Positions 51,811-64,000 of a stretch of DNA of 64,000 nucleotides are shown here, piece after piece. The position numbers were made by a program, and so were the translations under genes. Below the pieces are notes generated by a model that searched no databases, was not told where the DNA came from, and saw nothing but the letters and a program-made list of their open reading frames with translations. Source of the stretch: Progne subis subis (lineage: Eukaryota; Chordata; Aves; Passeriformes; Hirundinidae); assembly GCA_022316685.1 (NCBI GenBank), contig JAKJHU010000046.1:1480001-1544000 (forward strand). Direction: 5' to 3'. Position 1 is the stretch's first letter, and every line of letters begins with the position of its first letter.

Positions 51811-54800
51811 CTTAACAATATCCTCCCTGATAAATACTTAAGTACCTTTGCATTCCTGTCATAGCCAAACTCAGAGAAGAGTCTTCTTTATTCTTTCAGC
51901 CACTAGAATTTGTTTGAAAACATGATGATACCTAAGTAAAAGCTATCCCTCAGATTGCCAAAAATTGCCCAAAGTAAAGGTTCTTGTTTAAATTCTTAGA
52001 GAATTTTATATCCTTACTGCATATAGAAGGAAAATATATTTCTTATTTGTCATTACAGTAACAACTTCCCTCATTCACCCTAATGAAGCCCCAAATTTAA
52101 TATACCATGAAAACTAAAAGAAAAGCAACGCAAAAGGCCAAACAAACTACTAACCCAATAACCACTTAGCACTGCCAAGATATTCCACTTCCCTATATCA
52201 TGTACTTAGTCAACACTTGTCCTACATAACAGTACAATGATCCAGAGTAGTCTTGTCTTTCTAAGGCAACATTTTTATGCATACTGTATACTGTAAGGCG
52301 ATACTTATTCTTAAAGAGACACCAATATTGTCCAACAGGAGCAATATAGTGGTAAAATAATCATGCCACTAAGAATATTTTATAGATACTGCCAGCTAAA
52401 TGTTGAAAAATGCTGAATTTTTAATGTAACCAACTGCATATTTACTATCTTGATCAATAATTAAAGTATACTTGTCAGAATACATAAACAAGAAACGTGA
52501 TTTCAAATACCTTCATTTATTATGTTTGTTTACTTGCTTCATCCAAAACCTGATCATATTTACTCATCACTGAATCTAAGAGTTTCAACAGCACAGTAAA
52601 TACCACACATTGTGTTTAGCATAATGAGACCTTTAGATCTGCACAGTATTGCTGTTTCAGTACCAGTGCTGAAATTAGGATTCTTCTTACAATATAAGCC
52701 AATTTTTTGGCCAACAAAAATGTTGTTTCAAAAACAATCAGCTCTTTTATTTACTACAGGCACAAGGAAGTCGGCCTCTGAATAGGAACAAGGGAAGGGC
52801 TGAATTTTCCTCTTCATGTCCTGCTCACAACAGTAGACCTTTAATCTTACGTACTGAAAACAGCATCAAGCTCACAAATCTCTCAAAAAAGAATGCCCAG
52901 CAATGGGCCCTATCTCCATCTGCTTAACAGCAAGGACAGACCACTCAACAGCTGCAGAAAAGAAATCATAAGGTGGCATGCACTGCCCTTTAGTGGTTGT
53001 AGAAATCCTCATCTATAAAGTACACAACTGTTAGATTATCACTAAGAGGAGCATATCTTACTGTGCTTTTCTTAAAAAATCCCAATATGCGCCCCCCAAA
53101 CTCGCATTTCTCAACAGCATGAAACCCACTAGTCTCATTTCAATGTAACAAATAGTTCAACAAGAAAGGATTTCAATGTGCCATGGTTTCTGACTCATCC
53201 AATTGCAAGCAGGATAAGAAAGGAGTATGCTTGAGAAGACAGGAAAAGAGAAGAGGTGAAAATAAAGAGAAGGAGAGATTTATTTATTCATTCTCGTAAT
53301 ACTGGACATTCTCAAGGGCTTTTAAAAAATATACTGGCACGTCAGACACTAAATACTTCTGAAACTACTCTTGATGACCACCAGTATTACGAGGCACCCA
53401 AGTAACTCTCTTTTAACTTCTCTTTCAATTTACTGAAATTTTTATTTAGGTAACTTCACATTTATTTTCCCACTCATGCCTTTAGATGGCCAGTGATAAC
53501 TGCTATTTAGCTTCAACAGAGTATTGTAATGCTTCAGTATTCTTCCACAGTTAGTTTTTGTACCACCCACAGTTCCAAGATTGAAGGGAACAGCAGCATG
53601 AACTCTGAAAGACCTGATCCACTCTGACTGTCTACAGGTCAATGGTTGTCACAATTTCATCTGGTTAGTGTGAAACATTGAAAGGTTTAATAGAAGTTTA
53701 AATCTCATTTGAGGGAAACACTACCACATCTCGGCTAGTAAAGTGGGAAATTAATTTAGTTTAATTTTAAGGTCTTCTATGGACTAGCTGGCCAGTCATA
53801 ACTGTCACATAAGTTTTATCTTCTAGGTGTGAACAATAGTTCAAACAGAACAGTTCTAACAGAAGGGATATATTTATTATCATGCATAGCAAATATTCAG
53901 TTCTGAAAATGAGGGCTTTTATATTAGTTATCCATGGAATCGGTCTCGAGGACTGCTGAATTTTTGTTTGAAGTCTTTCATTAACCTTGCATATGATAAA
54001 TGAGTGAAAGCGATCCGGTATTTTTCTCAAAGCTACTCAAAGGTACACATTCAGAATTACAGAAGATGACCTGCTGGCCCTGAAAATACCAAAACTGAAG
54101 TATGTAGCAGATATAGAACATGAAACTGCCACATCTTCCTGATGATTCTCGTATTTCAATAATGATCACTTAAGTCTCAGTACATTTCTTCTGCCTTTAT
54201 CAACATAATTCCACTCAGCAATTTGCAGAATACCACAAACAAGAGTGAAGAAAACACAGAAGTGTATCACATGCAATTTTTGCTTGGGAAAAAAGGAGGG
54301 CTGGAGAATGAATGTGTGTGTCAGATTATAAGTTACGACTACATGGTAAATATTTGTTTATTCTACTATTAGGATGGCATACAATTAAAAATATCCACTT
54401 TTCTAAAGAATTGTGTTAATTCTTATTGTTCAAATAGGAGATCAGTAGTCAAAGTCTTGACAAAAACATTTCATACTCACCCCATGACCATGCAGACCAT
54501 GGCACAAGTCCATAGTCCCTGTTAGTCAACTGTCACCTGATTTCTTCTGGTTTTTCAACAGATCTGCCCATACTCTTACTACATGGCTATTTTACAGTTT
54601 TGAGCATAGCATTACCTTCTATGGTAATCATTATGGATTTGGTAAAAAGGGTATGCACTGAGAATCCAGTGGCAGTTGAAAATTATGGTAACTACTCATT
54701 TAGTTACACATCCTGCCAGGAAACTGTAAAATTGTACGAAAGCCTTCAAACTAGTCTTGTATCCCATGTGACTGGAACACTAGAAAACGTTTTAACTTCA

Positions 54801-55210
54801 TTATGTTAAATTAATGTTCTAAATGTACATTGTTCCACTGCCTTTCTTTCTTAGGTATCTCATATATGTTACCAAAATGAAAGCCAGCTTTATAGTACTT
54901 TCCCAAAAAAGGAGATGCATTTCCTGTTTACAAAGGAAAAAAATTTATACTTTTACAAACTTGAATTTTCTCCAGGTCTCTCATGTACATAAAAAACTTC
55001 TAGATTTTGCACAGAATGGATTTTTAACAGCATAGCCTCATTCAAAGATGGAAGTTTGGCCCTTTTTTCTCTTAGAACATCTTCAAAACTAAAATTAGTA
55101 GAAGCAGCACAGTGAGAAGTAAAGCAGTATTCTTCATGCATTAACGTGCTATTGACCAGCAGATAAAGAAGATAAGACAGCACAGAGAATTAGTCTTTAA
55201 AACATGTGCC

Positions 55211-55249
55211 TTAAAAAACATGATTACTTAAAGTAATCATGTTTTTTAA
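55211..55249. repeat. Perfect 39-bp palindrome (19-bp arms, 1-nt centre)
   Basis: The left arm TTAAAAAACATGATTACTT (55211-55229) and right arm AAGTAATCATGTTTTTTAA (55231-55249) are exact reverse complements around a single A at 55230. The symmetry stops at once on both sides. Transcribed RNA would form a 19-bp hairpin. Confidence 0.97.
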
Positions 55250-56664
55250 AATTTCTCCATTCAGTTATTTTCACTATTTTCTCAGAGGCAGAATAGTGAG
55301 GCTGGACTCATCCTGCTTAAAATCTGCAAAATCTGGCATTCCCTGTGTTTTACTGGATAAAACACTTGTGAAACAGAGGCAGCCAGTTGGGAGTACTAGA
55401 CAGAAGGTCTTTGGCAGAGCTTAGTTAATGAATCTGGGCCATGACATCCAGTGGAGCACTTGGAGCATCTGAAGAATAGCAAGGAGTTAAATTCTATAAG
55501 CTTTAAGTTATTATGGGCTGCTTTCCAAAAAGCATGACTTGCAATACTTGAGCATGCAAGCCAGATTTCATTTCTGGCTCCATCTCACGATGCTGTAATA
55601 GTTTAATTCAGCTGAACTAGAGATTCTCTTTTACTATAAAAATCAAGAGCTAGCACAATGTAAGTGTTTCATTAACTGCAGCAAAATTAATTAGCAATTG
55701 ATGAGAGAAAAGAAAATCAGTAGTGTCCTGCAGCAATTCTGCATCTGTGTTGGCTTCTTGCAAATTCTGCTGGCTGCTGAAAACCCCCTAATGATAGAAG
55801 ATGCTTGTTGTTGTTAATAATATATTATATATTACAATGTTTGTTATTATCTTTAGATAAAATACGTTAAGTCTAGTGTATGTGTAACCAGGAAACAAAG
55901 TTTACCTTAACTTTCTCTATGAGTACTTTGCAGGCTGAAAGTACCAAATCTAACATTCACTAATGCATTGTAAATGAATTGTGAGATATAAACTAAATGT
56001 ATTTCTCATGTTTGAAATATACTCTTAAAAATTACAATCAGATTTCAATTATAATAAAGAAAAATCTGAAGTTACATTCAAAACAAATTGCAAACTATAT
56101 ATAATAAAGTAGATGCCGTCCTGATATCTTTAGGAAGAACAAAGCTTGAGACTCTGAGGGATTGCAGTCAGAACAGAAAGACAGACATCTCCGTGTGTAC
56201 CTGTGCACATGCATGGAATAGATCTGTCCTCTTGCTCATATGGCCAAAAGTTCCTGATGGTGACATCTCTCCTACAGTCATCACCTCTTTGAAGTACTGC
56301 CCAATCAACTGTCTTGGTCTTAGGACAGCAAAGCAGAATTTTGATTTTTAATAATGTTACGTATACTTGGATTTTTACAGAACATTTTCTTGGAAGATGG
56401 CTCTAATTTCTTGAGAAATATAATTCATATTTTCCTTTCTGAGCACATCACAATGGAAAAAGGGAGGGATGGGACCCACGGGTATATCATATATATAACT
56501 ACTAGTGAATACGAAAGGAGATTTTGGCTGAAGAAATTATCCCTAGGGCAAATTGTCAACAACAAGGCAAATAATACTAATACTTTGCACTTAAAACAGG
56601 AGCTGAGAAGATTTCATAGTGTTATTGAATTAAACCAAACAGCAAGTTTCCAAGCCAAGGTTCT

Positions 56665-56666
<2 letters not shown>

Positions 56667-56711
<45 letters not shown>
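56667..56711 (+). repeat. 45-nt A homopolymer
   Basis: An uninterrupted run of 45 A follows ttctgc. It could be the tail of a retroposed RNA, but no recognisable source sequence or flanking duplication was found. The overlapping plus-strand ORF (56354-56761) gains a poly-lysine tract only from this run. Confidence 0.95.
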
Positions 56712-56713
<2 letters not shown>

Positions 56714-57966
56714 CTAATTGTACAACCAGGAAGCAAGGTGTTTTTCATGGCTACAGACTAATTCATCTCAAAGTCAAACTCGCTCTCATTCCTCCTCTCC
56801 CTCCTAATAATTCTGGAGAGAACATTTACATTTTGCAATTAAGAGAAGACTCACACTAATTACTTGCTTCCAACTTTGTCACCTTCCTCACCTTTCTCGC
56901 AAACTGCCACTGAACGTTCAGTCGTATTGAAAGGACTGACACCGCACCAGTGCTGCTTTGAGAGAACTTTGTACATGCACTGAGAAATGCAATGAAATGA
57001 CTTATCTTTATTATTTACTGTTACAAAGTGATGGACATCCGAAGAGCAAATCCCTCTTATTTAATTTTTTTTTTTTGAGCTCTCAAATGTCCTAATGAGC
57101 TTGTGCAAAACCCACTGCTTAGTTTTCATAAAAGAACCCTAAGCATAACCTAATAAGCCAAGCTTTTTATGATGAGGCAAGAGGTACACCACAAACAAGC
57201 GTGGGTGAAACACTTTCCTCTTGCTTTTTCAGTCACGTGCCATTTTCTGCTATCTACTACACAAAGTAAGCCCAGAGATATTAACTAAAAATGACTGAAG
57301 AACATGTATTGCAGAAAACCTGTTGAATAAAAATGAAACTGACTGCCATTCTTAGAAAACTGAATAGGCAAAAAATATAGAAATTACCTGACTTTTCTCT
57401 CTCTTTTTTTTTTTCTTTAAAAGAACTAGTGGGCATGCAAGTCATCTGCCTCTAAAGAATGAAGAATTTAATTTATAGTTCTAAGAAATTACAAATTTTT
57501 TTCAGCTGCATTTTAGTAGTTTAAGCAACCAAACCAGTTCCTTATGTGTAGAACGTAACAGCTTGATTTCCCTGAAGTGAAATGAGACTTAGTCCAACTT
57601 TCCATGGGACAGAAACAGACCGTAAGGCGCATTTTGTACAATCACTTCTAACACAGAGATAAAATGCACATACTTTTTATCTGTTCTCTTAAGGAACTGT
57701 ACATAGATGGACAACATTCTGCCAAATACACAAGAGGATCACATGTTCTTATTCATTACCAACATCCTAAATTGCGAAAACATTATACTCACAAACTTAG
57801 GAGCAAACAGTATTATCTGCCTTTGCTAAAAAATGGGCTGCTGCTTTCGAATTTCTTTTGCATTATGTTTCTTAACCTGAAAATACACAGGAAGAATTAT
57901 TGCCCCGAATTTTCTCATGAAAATACAAAAACAAGGTGAGGACTCTTCCCCCTTCCCCAACCACAA

Positions 57967-57995
57967 CTTTCATTCAGTCTCAGCCTGAATGAAAG
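57967..57995. repeat. Hairpin, 11-bp perfect arms
   Basis: CTTTCATTCAG (57967-57977) and CTGAATGAAAG (57985-57995) are exact reverse complements with a 7-nt loop. Confidence 0.9.
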
Positions 57996-60309
57996 AAGCA
58001 AGTTACAATAACATAGTTAACAATTCATGAAAAAAAAAATAACAATAATTACTCTGCAATCATCACTTATTTACAAACGTGTAAATGTGTGCTTTAGTTA
58101 TGTAATTAATCATAAAACAAATGTACAGTATATAATATTGTAATTAAGTATAGATTTATTAATGACACATAACACTTGTAACTAATTAATGCACACACTT
58201 AATCATTAAGTATCCTGCTAAGTGCTTATTAGGGTGTTTCTACCTGCGGACATCTGATATTTTTCTTTGTCAGCTGCCTGATACCTTCACATTTCAAAAC
58301 AGCAAGGAACATAAAGGAAGGTTAAGACCTCTGAACAAATTATTTTGTAAGATGAATATTACTTCAGATTTCATTGTGCTACTGCTTTACAATTAGAATT
58401 GACCCAACGGCTTCTGTCTTGGAATGCTTACAATCTAATAATTTAAAATCTCAAAAGCAGGAAGTTCTGCTAGATCCAGATAACTTCTGTTTTTTGTTAG
58501 AATATGCACGTTTTTTCTTTGAATAGATATTTGCATACAAAAGTAGTTCTTTTTCAGTGACAAAGCCTTTTATTGATTGAGGATATTTTCTCTACACCAG
58601 AACTGTGCACTAACTCATGAAACCCAAAGGTAGCAGCTCATCTACGCTTGCCATACTTAGAATTTAGGGTAGTTGTGCATCCTGTGCAGATGGGCTGCTG
58701 TTTCTTATTAATAATGTTTTATTGTTTATTCATGTTGTGGTAATGTTCAAAGTCTCTGATCTAGATTACAACTTCATTATAGTACAGGTGATCTATACAT
58801 AAGGGCTGACTCAATTCCTACCCTAAAATTCTAACTTCAGAAAAACTGCAGTGAACAAGATACAAGGTACAAGCAAAGTAATTAAGAGCACGGACAAACT
58901 TCCTATTAGTTACCTACTGATTTTATAACCACCATAAATTCCCTATTGCCTTCCCATTTCCTCCTCTGTCACTGTAAATAACACAACAATTACGTCTCTT
59001 TTCTCAATTTCATGTTTTAGCTACAAGAAAAAAGAGAAGAAACATACTGCACTGAATCGCAACTGCTCAATTCACTTGGTACAGCGTTCCTCCCAGGGAT
59101 AGTTGTACAAATCTCCCACAGATTTTTAGCAGCTCCTGGCCAAGGAGGAGTGATGGCTATTGCCATGCATGCCATCATTGGTCACCCAAATTCTGGAGTT
59201 AGGCCAGCTGTTGTTCCTGGTGTCTTCTGAACTTAGAGTGCTCCTCTGCCTCGCCCCTGCAGGGCACACCCTGCCTTTAGCAGGGTGTTGTTTACAGGTT
59301 AGACTTCTTTCATACATACTCAGGTTTTGGGAATGTTTTCTAAGTGTCAGCTTCATCACCATGAAGAGTTTTGGTGTAATTTCATAATTTAAGCTGAATA
59401 CATACCCTCTCTACTCCTTGCTTGCCCATCTTTCCCTGTCACTTGCTCCTCCATCCCGGTCTGCAAGTTCCCTCTTTCTGCCTTCGTTAATTGATAACTT
59501 GTCAGCATTTATAAAACAGTTCAAGTGTCTGGAAACAGGAAATGAAGCTCAAGGATTGGAAGCACAAAGGTATCCAAACATATATTAATATTTCCATTGG
59601 CTCTGAAACCTGCACTCATGACAGAGCTTGGTTTAAATGCTTTTGCCTATAATAGTAACAAAGGTCCTCATGACCTAATCTCACTGGTTAACAAAATCTT
59701 CACTAATATCTTAAAATATCAGACAGATATTATAAAATTCATAACCAATGGATCACATATCCTTTATCAAATGCAGAAGACTGGATCCTAAAATATTAAG
59801 ATTTTTTTATTTACTAAATGGATAATTCTGTAAGCTTTTCAAATATTTCAATTAAATCAGTGATAAGTTTTTAGCACAAAGCTGGATGAGATGCAGCTGC
59901 TTAGTATGTTTAGGTAGGTAGCCTTTTTTTGTTGTTTTTTAATTACATTCCAAATAATAGGATACATATACAATATTTTTTAATATTTTATCATGAAGGG
60001 AACTTCTACTACTGCAAATACTGGAATAAATCTTGGTGGCATTAATGTGTAATTTATATGACAGTAGCTGCATGATAGATGTCCAGAGCATCTGAGATCA
60101 AAACACTGAATCAGTCAACAGCACGTGCATGTCATTATCTTAAGAGAAACAGTATGCTCCGTTCCTACTTCTGAAGAAATGATTCAAATTTCAATCCAAC
60201 AATCTGAAATTTTACTTGAAAACAATTCAGCTGCTTTCTCACTAGGAGAGAAAACAGACACCATTAATATCTAGCAAGCATTAATTCCTATGGTGTTTGG
60301 TCTCTTTAA

Positions 60310-60355
60310 GGGTTTTTTCGTTTGTTTGTTTTGTTTAAAAACAAACAAAAAACCC
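60310..60355. repeat. Inverted repeat, 17-bp arms with one bulge
   Basis: The left arm (60310-60327) reads GGGTTTTTT, C, GTTTGTTT. The right arm AAACAAACAAAAAACCC (60339-60355) pairs with it fully apart from the bulged C, with an 11-nt loop. It is T/A-rich and low in complexity. Confidence 0.9.
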
Positions 60356-61079
60356 CCAAGAAACCACCAACCTCATGATGAGCAAAGGCTAACATGAACA
60401 TGTTCAAATTGCCCAGAGCAGTTTATCTTGACCTGAGACCTTGTAGAAATAAATACATATACACTTATCTCCTGCATAGGAAACAGGACATAAATGCATT
60501 GTGAGCAGTGCAACACAATCACTCATACAGCAATAAAGACACTGTAATCAAAACATATTAAAACTTTCTAACAGAAACCAGTAAATGTGTGAAGCACAAG
60601 AGATTTATTTTTTTTTTGAGGAAGAAATGCATGCTCTGGGACCGACACATTGGTCTCTCTCACCAGCCACAGAGTCCCTGGCCAACCTCAACGTAAGACA
60701 GCATCAGATGAGTAACAGGCACTCATCAAGCCTCTTTGTCATGCCCTTATGATTTGAAATCCCTGAGCTGAGACAGGACAATAAATGAAACAGAGTCAGA
60801 ATTATACGGCTGATGGTCAAAGACACTGATAAAAATGGCAACTCCAGTAAGCAGTGATAGCTTCACATATACAGACAATTCTACCAGTGAAACATGCTTT
60901 AAAACATGCCTTACAATTTCAGGGATGCTGTTTCACTCGAAACTGTTACAAATATCTTTCAAAACCACATGTGTAAAGACAAGCCACAGGCAGATGTTCA
61001 AAAAGAATTCAGAGTACCCCAAATAATTTTTTATTTTAGTAACCATTGAGGTGCAACAAAAGAAGAATGCTAGTAATAA

Positions 61080-61397
61080 TACCAGTGAAGGTGTAGGGAC
61101 AGGAACTGATCTCTTTTCCCTGGTGACCGGTGACAGGACCTGAGGGAATGGCCTGAAGTCGTCAGGGGAGGCTTAGCTTGGCAATCAGGAAAAGGTTCTT
61201 CACCCAGAAGGTGTTCAGACACTGAACAGCTCCCCAGGGAGGAGGTCAGAGCACGAAGGCTGCCCAAGTTCAGAGTTCATTATTTGAACAGTGCTCTCAG
61301 GCACATGGTGTGAGTCTTGGGGTGTCCTGTGCAGGGCCAGGAGTCAGACTTTGATAATTCTTGTGGGTCCCTTCCAACTCAGGATATTTTATAATTG
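61080..61397 (+). mobile_element. CR1 LINE 3' end, short diverged copy
   Basis: CR1-like order is visible: aaggttcttcacccagaagg, a gctccccagggaggaggtca stretch, and the terminal gtgggtcccttccaactcag followed by gatattttataattg. The copy is about 320 bp, antisense to ADK, and more diverged than the copies at 23.2 and 26.5 kb. The short minus-strand ORF over it has no independent support. Confidence 0.88.
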
Positions 61398-64000
61398 AAG
61401 TTTTTGCATATCTCACTCCAAGTGGAATAATCTGTTGCCATCACAGTGAAACATCTGAAATTAATTTTGGATTTCAGCTTTCTTGTGCTAAACGTTTTTC
61501 CAATCACTGTTTTTTTTTTTTTTTTTTTAAATGAGCTGATGGGCAATATATACTATTTGAATTAGTGTTATTAACTGTATTTGCTCTGCAAAAATAGATA
61601 TTTCACTCCAAAGGAAGCGCTGCTGGATGAAATAATGGGGTTTACATAAAGATTAGTTTGCAGCTCTCCATTTTTCCTTATGTAAACTGTTGTTTTTTCC
61701 CACATAGCTGAGCATCAGATATTCACATCCATATGATTCTGCCCAAACCTCAAACTTGTCCATGTTAGCAAACTTACTATTCCTACTGCAACCAGAAGTA
61801 GCATGGAAAAAAGGAGTAAGTAGCACAGTTGCTCTTATGAGCTCCATACACCAGAAAAGTCTCTCTGCAGAATAACAATTTTTACAAAAAATTTAATATT
61901 TCAGAACATTCTGGAAAACAAGCCACAACTTTCAATACTGAGCTGAGCTATACATGTACAAAGATGCATCCAGTCGTGTGTCCTACCTCTACTAATGGCC
62001 ATGACTGGACACCCATAAGGAAAACAGAGAACAGGGCATGCTGCATTTTTCACTTTCCCCATGTAATCTTTCAGCCTCCAGTTGTTTCCAGCTCAAAATT
62101 TCCTGAGCACTCTGTCTTTTCTCGTGCAAGGCAACACTCTGTGGATACATCTTTCAAGAACTCATCTTGTAAGCGAATATTTTGCATCTACAAATGCCTT
62201 TGCCAAAGCTGTACCACATGTCTACTACCTGCATTTATTTAGAATCTGGCTTCTACTAGCTTGACTAAATAACACTTCAGTCCCACCTTGTATGAGAGTG
62301 AACAGTTGATCCTGATGTGTCCTCTTACACCATGACTGATTTTTTCAGCTTCTGTACTTTCTTCCTTTCAACTGTTACTTTTCAAGAAAATGTTCTATGT
62401 TCCTCCAAATACATTCTTTATCTTTGTTTATTGTTTTTCTCTGAACTCTTTCCAGTGCTGTTACAGCTTTTCAGAATTGACAGAACAGAACTATCAGCAT
62501 TATCCAAGGTGTGGATTTCTTTGATGGCTTAAAGATATTTTGTCTTCTGTACCTTTTTCTCTAGTCCTTGCTTTATGGTTCCAAATTTTTGGGTAACTAC
62601 TTCCTAGGGAAAATATTAATATAGAATTTCCTTTGTGTATGATTAGAAACCTCCGACAATGTATTCTAAAAGACAAACATACTCCTTTTTTCTAAGGCAA
62701 TGAAATAATAGGTATGTTTTTATCTTGACCTTAGATAAGGTGGTAATAGATACAGTTGTCAACCAAACCAACAGAAAATATTTTTATACCCTAAGTGTAT
62801 TTTCAGTGTCAACTTTCTGCCACCCAAATTGTTTTTTTAAGTAGAGATATGACTGATAAAAATATTTGCTACAGATGTGAATAGAGTCATACATGCTTCT
62901 TCTATATTAACATACAGAAAGGGAACAATTTGCCTCTACATTTCACACTACCTATGAAGCCTGCATTTTCTGGAAGAGGGATGAAATACAACTGTATCAT
63001 CTCTTATTGCCACAAAGCTGAAGCTTGAAGTTATCTGTATCTATGAAACATACTGGGAAAGTCAGAAACAAATATATCTGACCAGGAAAACATAAATTTA
63101 TCAGTTATCAATAAATAAGGAAAAAACATCTAAAGGCTTATTTAATAACAGTTCTGACAAATCAGTTCAGTAGCTACTAAAGGTCTTCTCCCTTCCTTAC
63201 AATTCTTTTTCCTCTAAAATGTTGTTGCTGGTGGTTTCATGCTGCTCACGAGGGCTCATGGACAGACCCAGCTGGATGAAGCCTGGTTTGGCTGGGGAGC
63301 TGGCTGTGCACAGGAGTGACCCAGCTGGACTAGTTCCTCGTAGCAAGCATCTACCTGCTCCAACAGGTCTAACTGGATGGGATCTTCTGTGCGTACCAAC
63401 GGCTGTCACAGGACTTTTATTTTCATTAAGTTCTCAATGGAGGCTCTTGCAATCTAATTTTACATGTGTTTTGTGTTAGTCACATTTGCAATTGCCCAGG
63501 TTACCCCCACCTCCTCATTATGTTATTATAATTGAGACTTGACTAATTGAAACCATAGGTGCAGTTTTAGAGCGAGACATAATTTTCCTGTAATAATGCA
63601 CAACTCCCCCTTCCTTTTTTCCTCCAGTGGAACCATGGGAAATTCAGAGACAACACCTTTCAGTAAAAAGCTTTTAAACATTGATCATATGCAGAAAGTC
63701 CACTGATGAATTGCGGAATCATCACTTTCTTACCCTTCACCTCTCCGTTCCTCAAAATATGAAAAGACAGAAATTTGATGAATAGACTAAAGACATAATG
63801 CCATCTCAGGAAGGCATCATACAGGAGACACAATGGAGAAAGGACATGTACCTTTGCATCTCACATAATTTTTGACTTTCCCAGGGGGTGGACAAGAGCA
63901 TATGCCAGAGCAGGGCTAATTGCTGCTCTAACGCATGGTGGTTGCCTTCTTTCAACAGCTGTTCTATAGCCCAGAATACAGAGTTGAAAGTGCTCCATCC
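61398..64000 (-). other. ADK: Probable ADK intron, high-coordinate end
   Basis: Unique sequence with a T run at 61511 and a slightly GC-richer patch at 63220-63410 where both strands stay open. No ADK exon or other gene recognised up to the window edge. Confidence 0.5.
61511..61528 (+). repeat. T homopolymer
   Basis: About 18 consecutive T residues follow caatcactg; simple repeat. Confidence 0.85.

Larger units (their letters stand above)
51811..61079 (-). other. ADK: Probable ADK intron
   Basis: AT-rich unique DNA carrying the 39-bp palindrome, the 45-A run and two hairpins. The region 58.0-58.2 kb is especially AT-rich with repeated taattaat words. No gene recognised. Confidence 0.55.

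Noticed and set aside
56354..56761. 135-codon plus-strand frame ending in poly-lysine
   Set aside because: The lysine tract is the 45-A run translated. The remaining part has no family resemblance and starts at a non-ATG codon.

Overview
This window looks like bird genomic DNA. It is AT-rich and gene-poor, and it carries at least four fragments of CR1 LINE, the dominant retrotransposon of birds. It also has one short solo retroviral LTR and two decayed MIR-like (CORE-SINE) copies. I see no operons, ribosome-binding sites or dense ORFs. Nearly every long ORF is either inside a repeat or a chance reading frame of non-coding DNA.

One protein-coding segment is clear: a 171-nt internal exon of adenosine kinase (ADK) on the minus strand at 23572-23742. 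It has a good acceptor and donor, is in phase at both ends, and encodes 57 residues that align without gaps to the middle of vertebrate ADK. No second ADK exon was found by eye. If that holds, the rest of the window is intron: at least 23.5 kb downstream of the exon (lower coordinates) and at least 40 kb upstream (higher coordinates). This fits the very long ADK gene of vertebrates.

Layout: 187-880 CR1 (minus); 881-10402 intron with simple repeats; 10403-10691 solo LTR (plus, antisense to ADK); a modestly CpG-rich patch near 10.9-11.3 kb; 16541-16700 MIR-like SINE; 23250-23500 CR1 about 70 nt beyond the ADK splice donor; 23572-23742 ADK exon; 26484-27155 CR1 (plus); 30895-31045 MIR-like SINE; 34090-34925 a possible old LTR followed by a sharp CpG cluster; 34926-61079 mostly unique intron with long homopolymer runs, an (ATCC)n stretch, GC-richer patches at 49.4-49.85 and 51.3-51.8 kb, a perfect 39-bp palindrome at 55211-55249 and a 45-nt A run at 56667; 61080-61397 CR1 (plus).

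No tRNA, rRNA, CRISPR array or novel gene system was recognised. The items most worth checking are the solo LTR antisense to ADK, the CpG cluster, the long palindrome and several enhancer-like AT-rich stretches. All repeat and exon calls come from reading the sequence against remembered family features, not from a database search.
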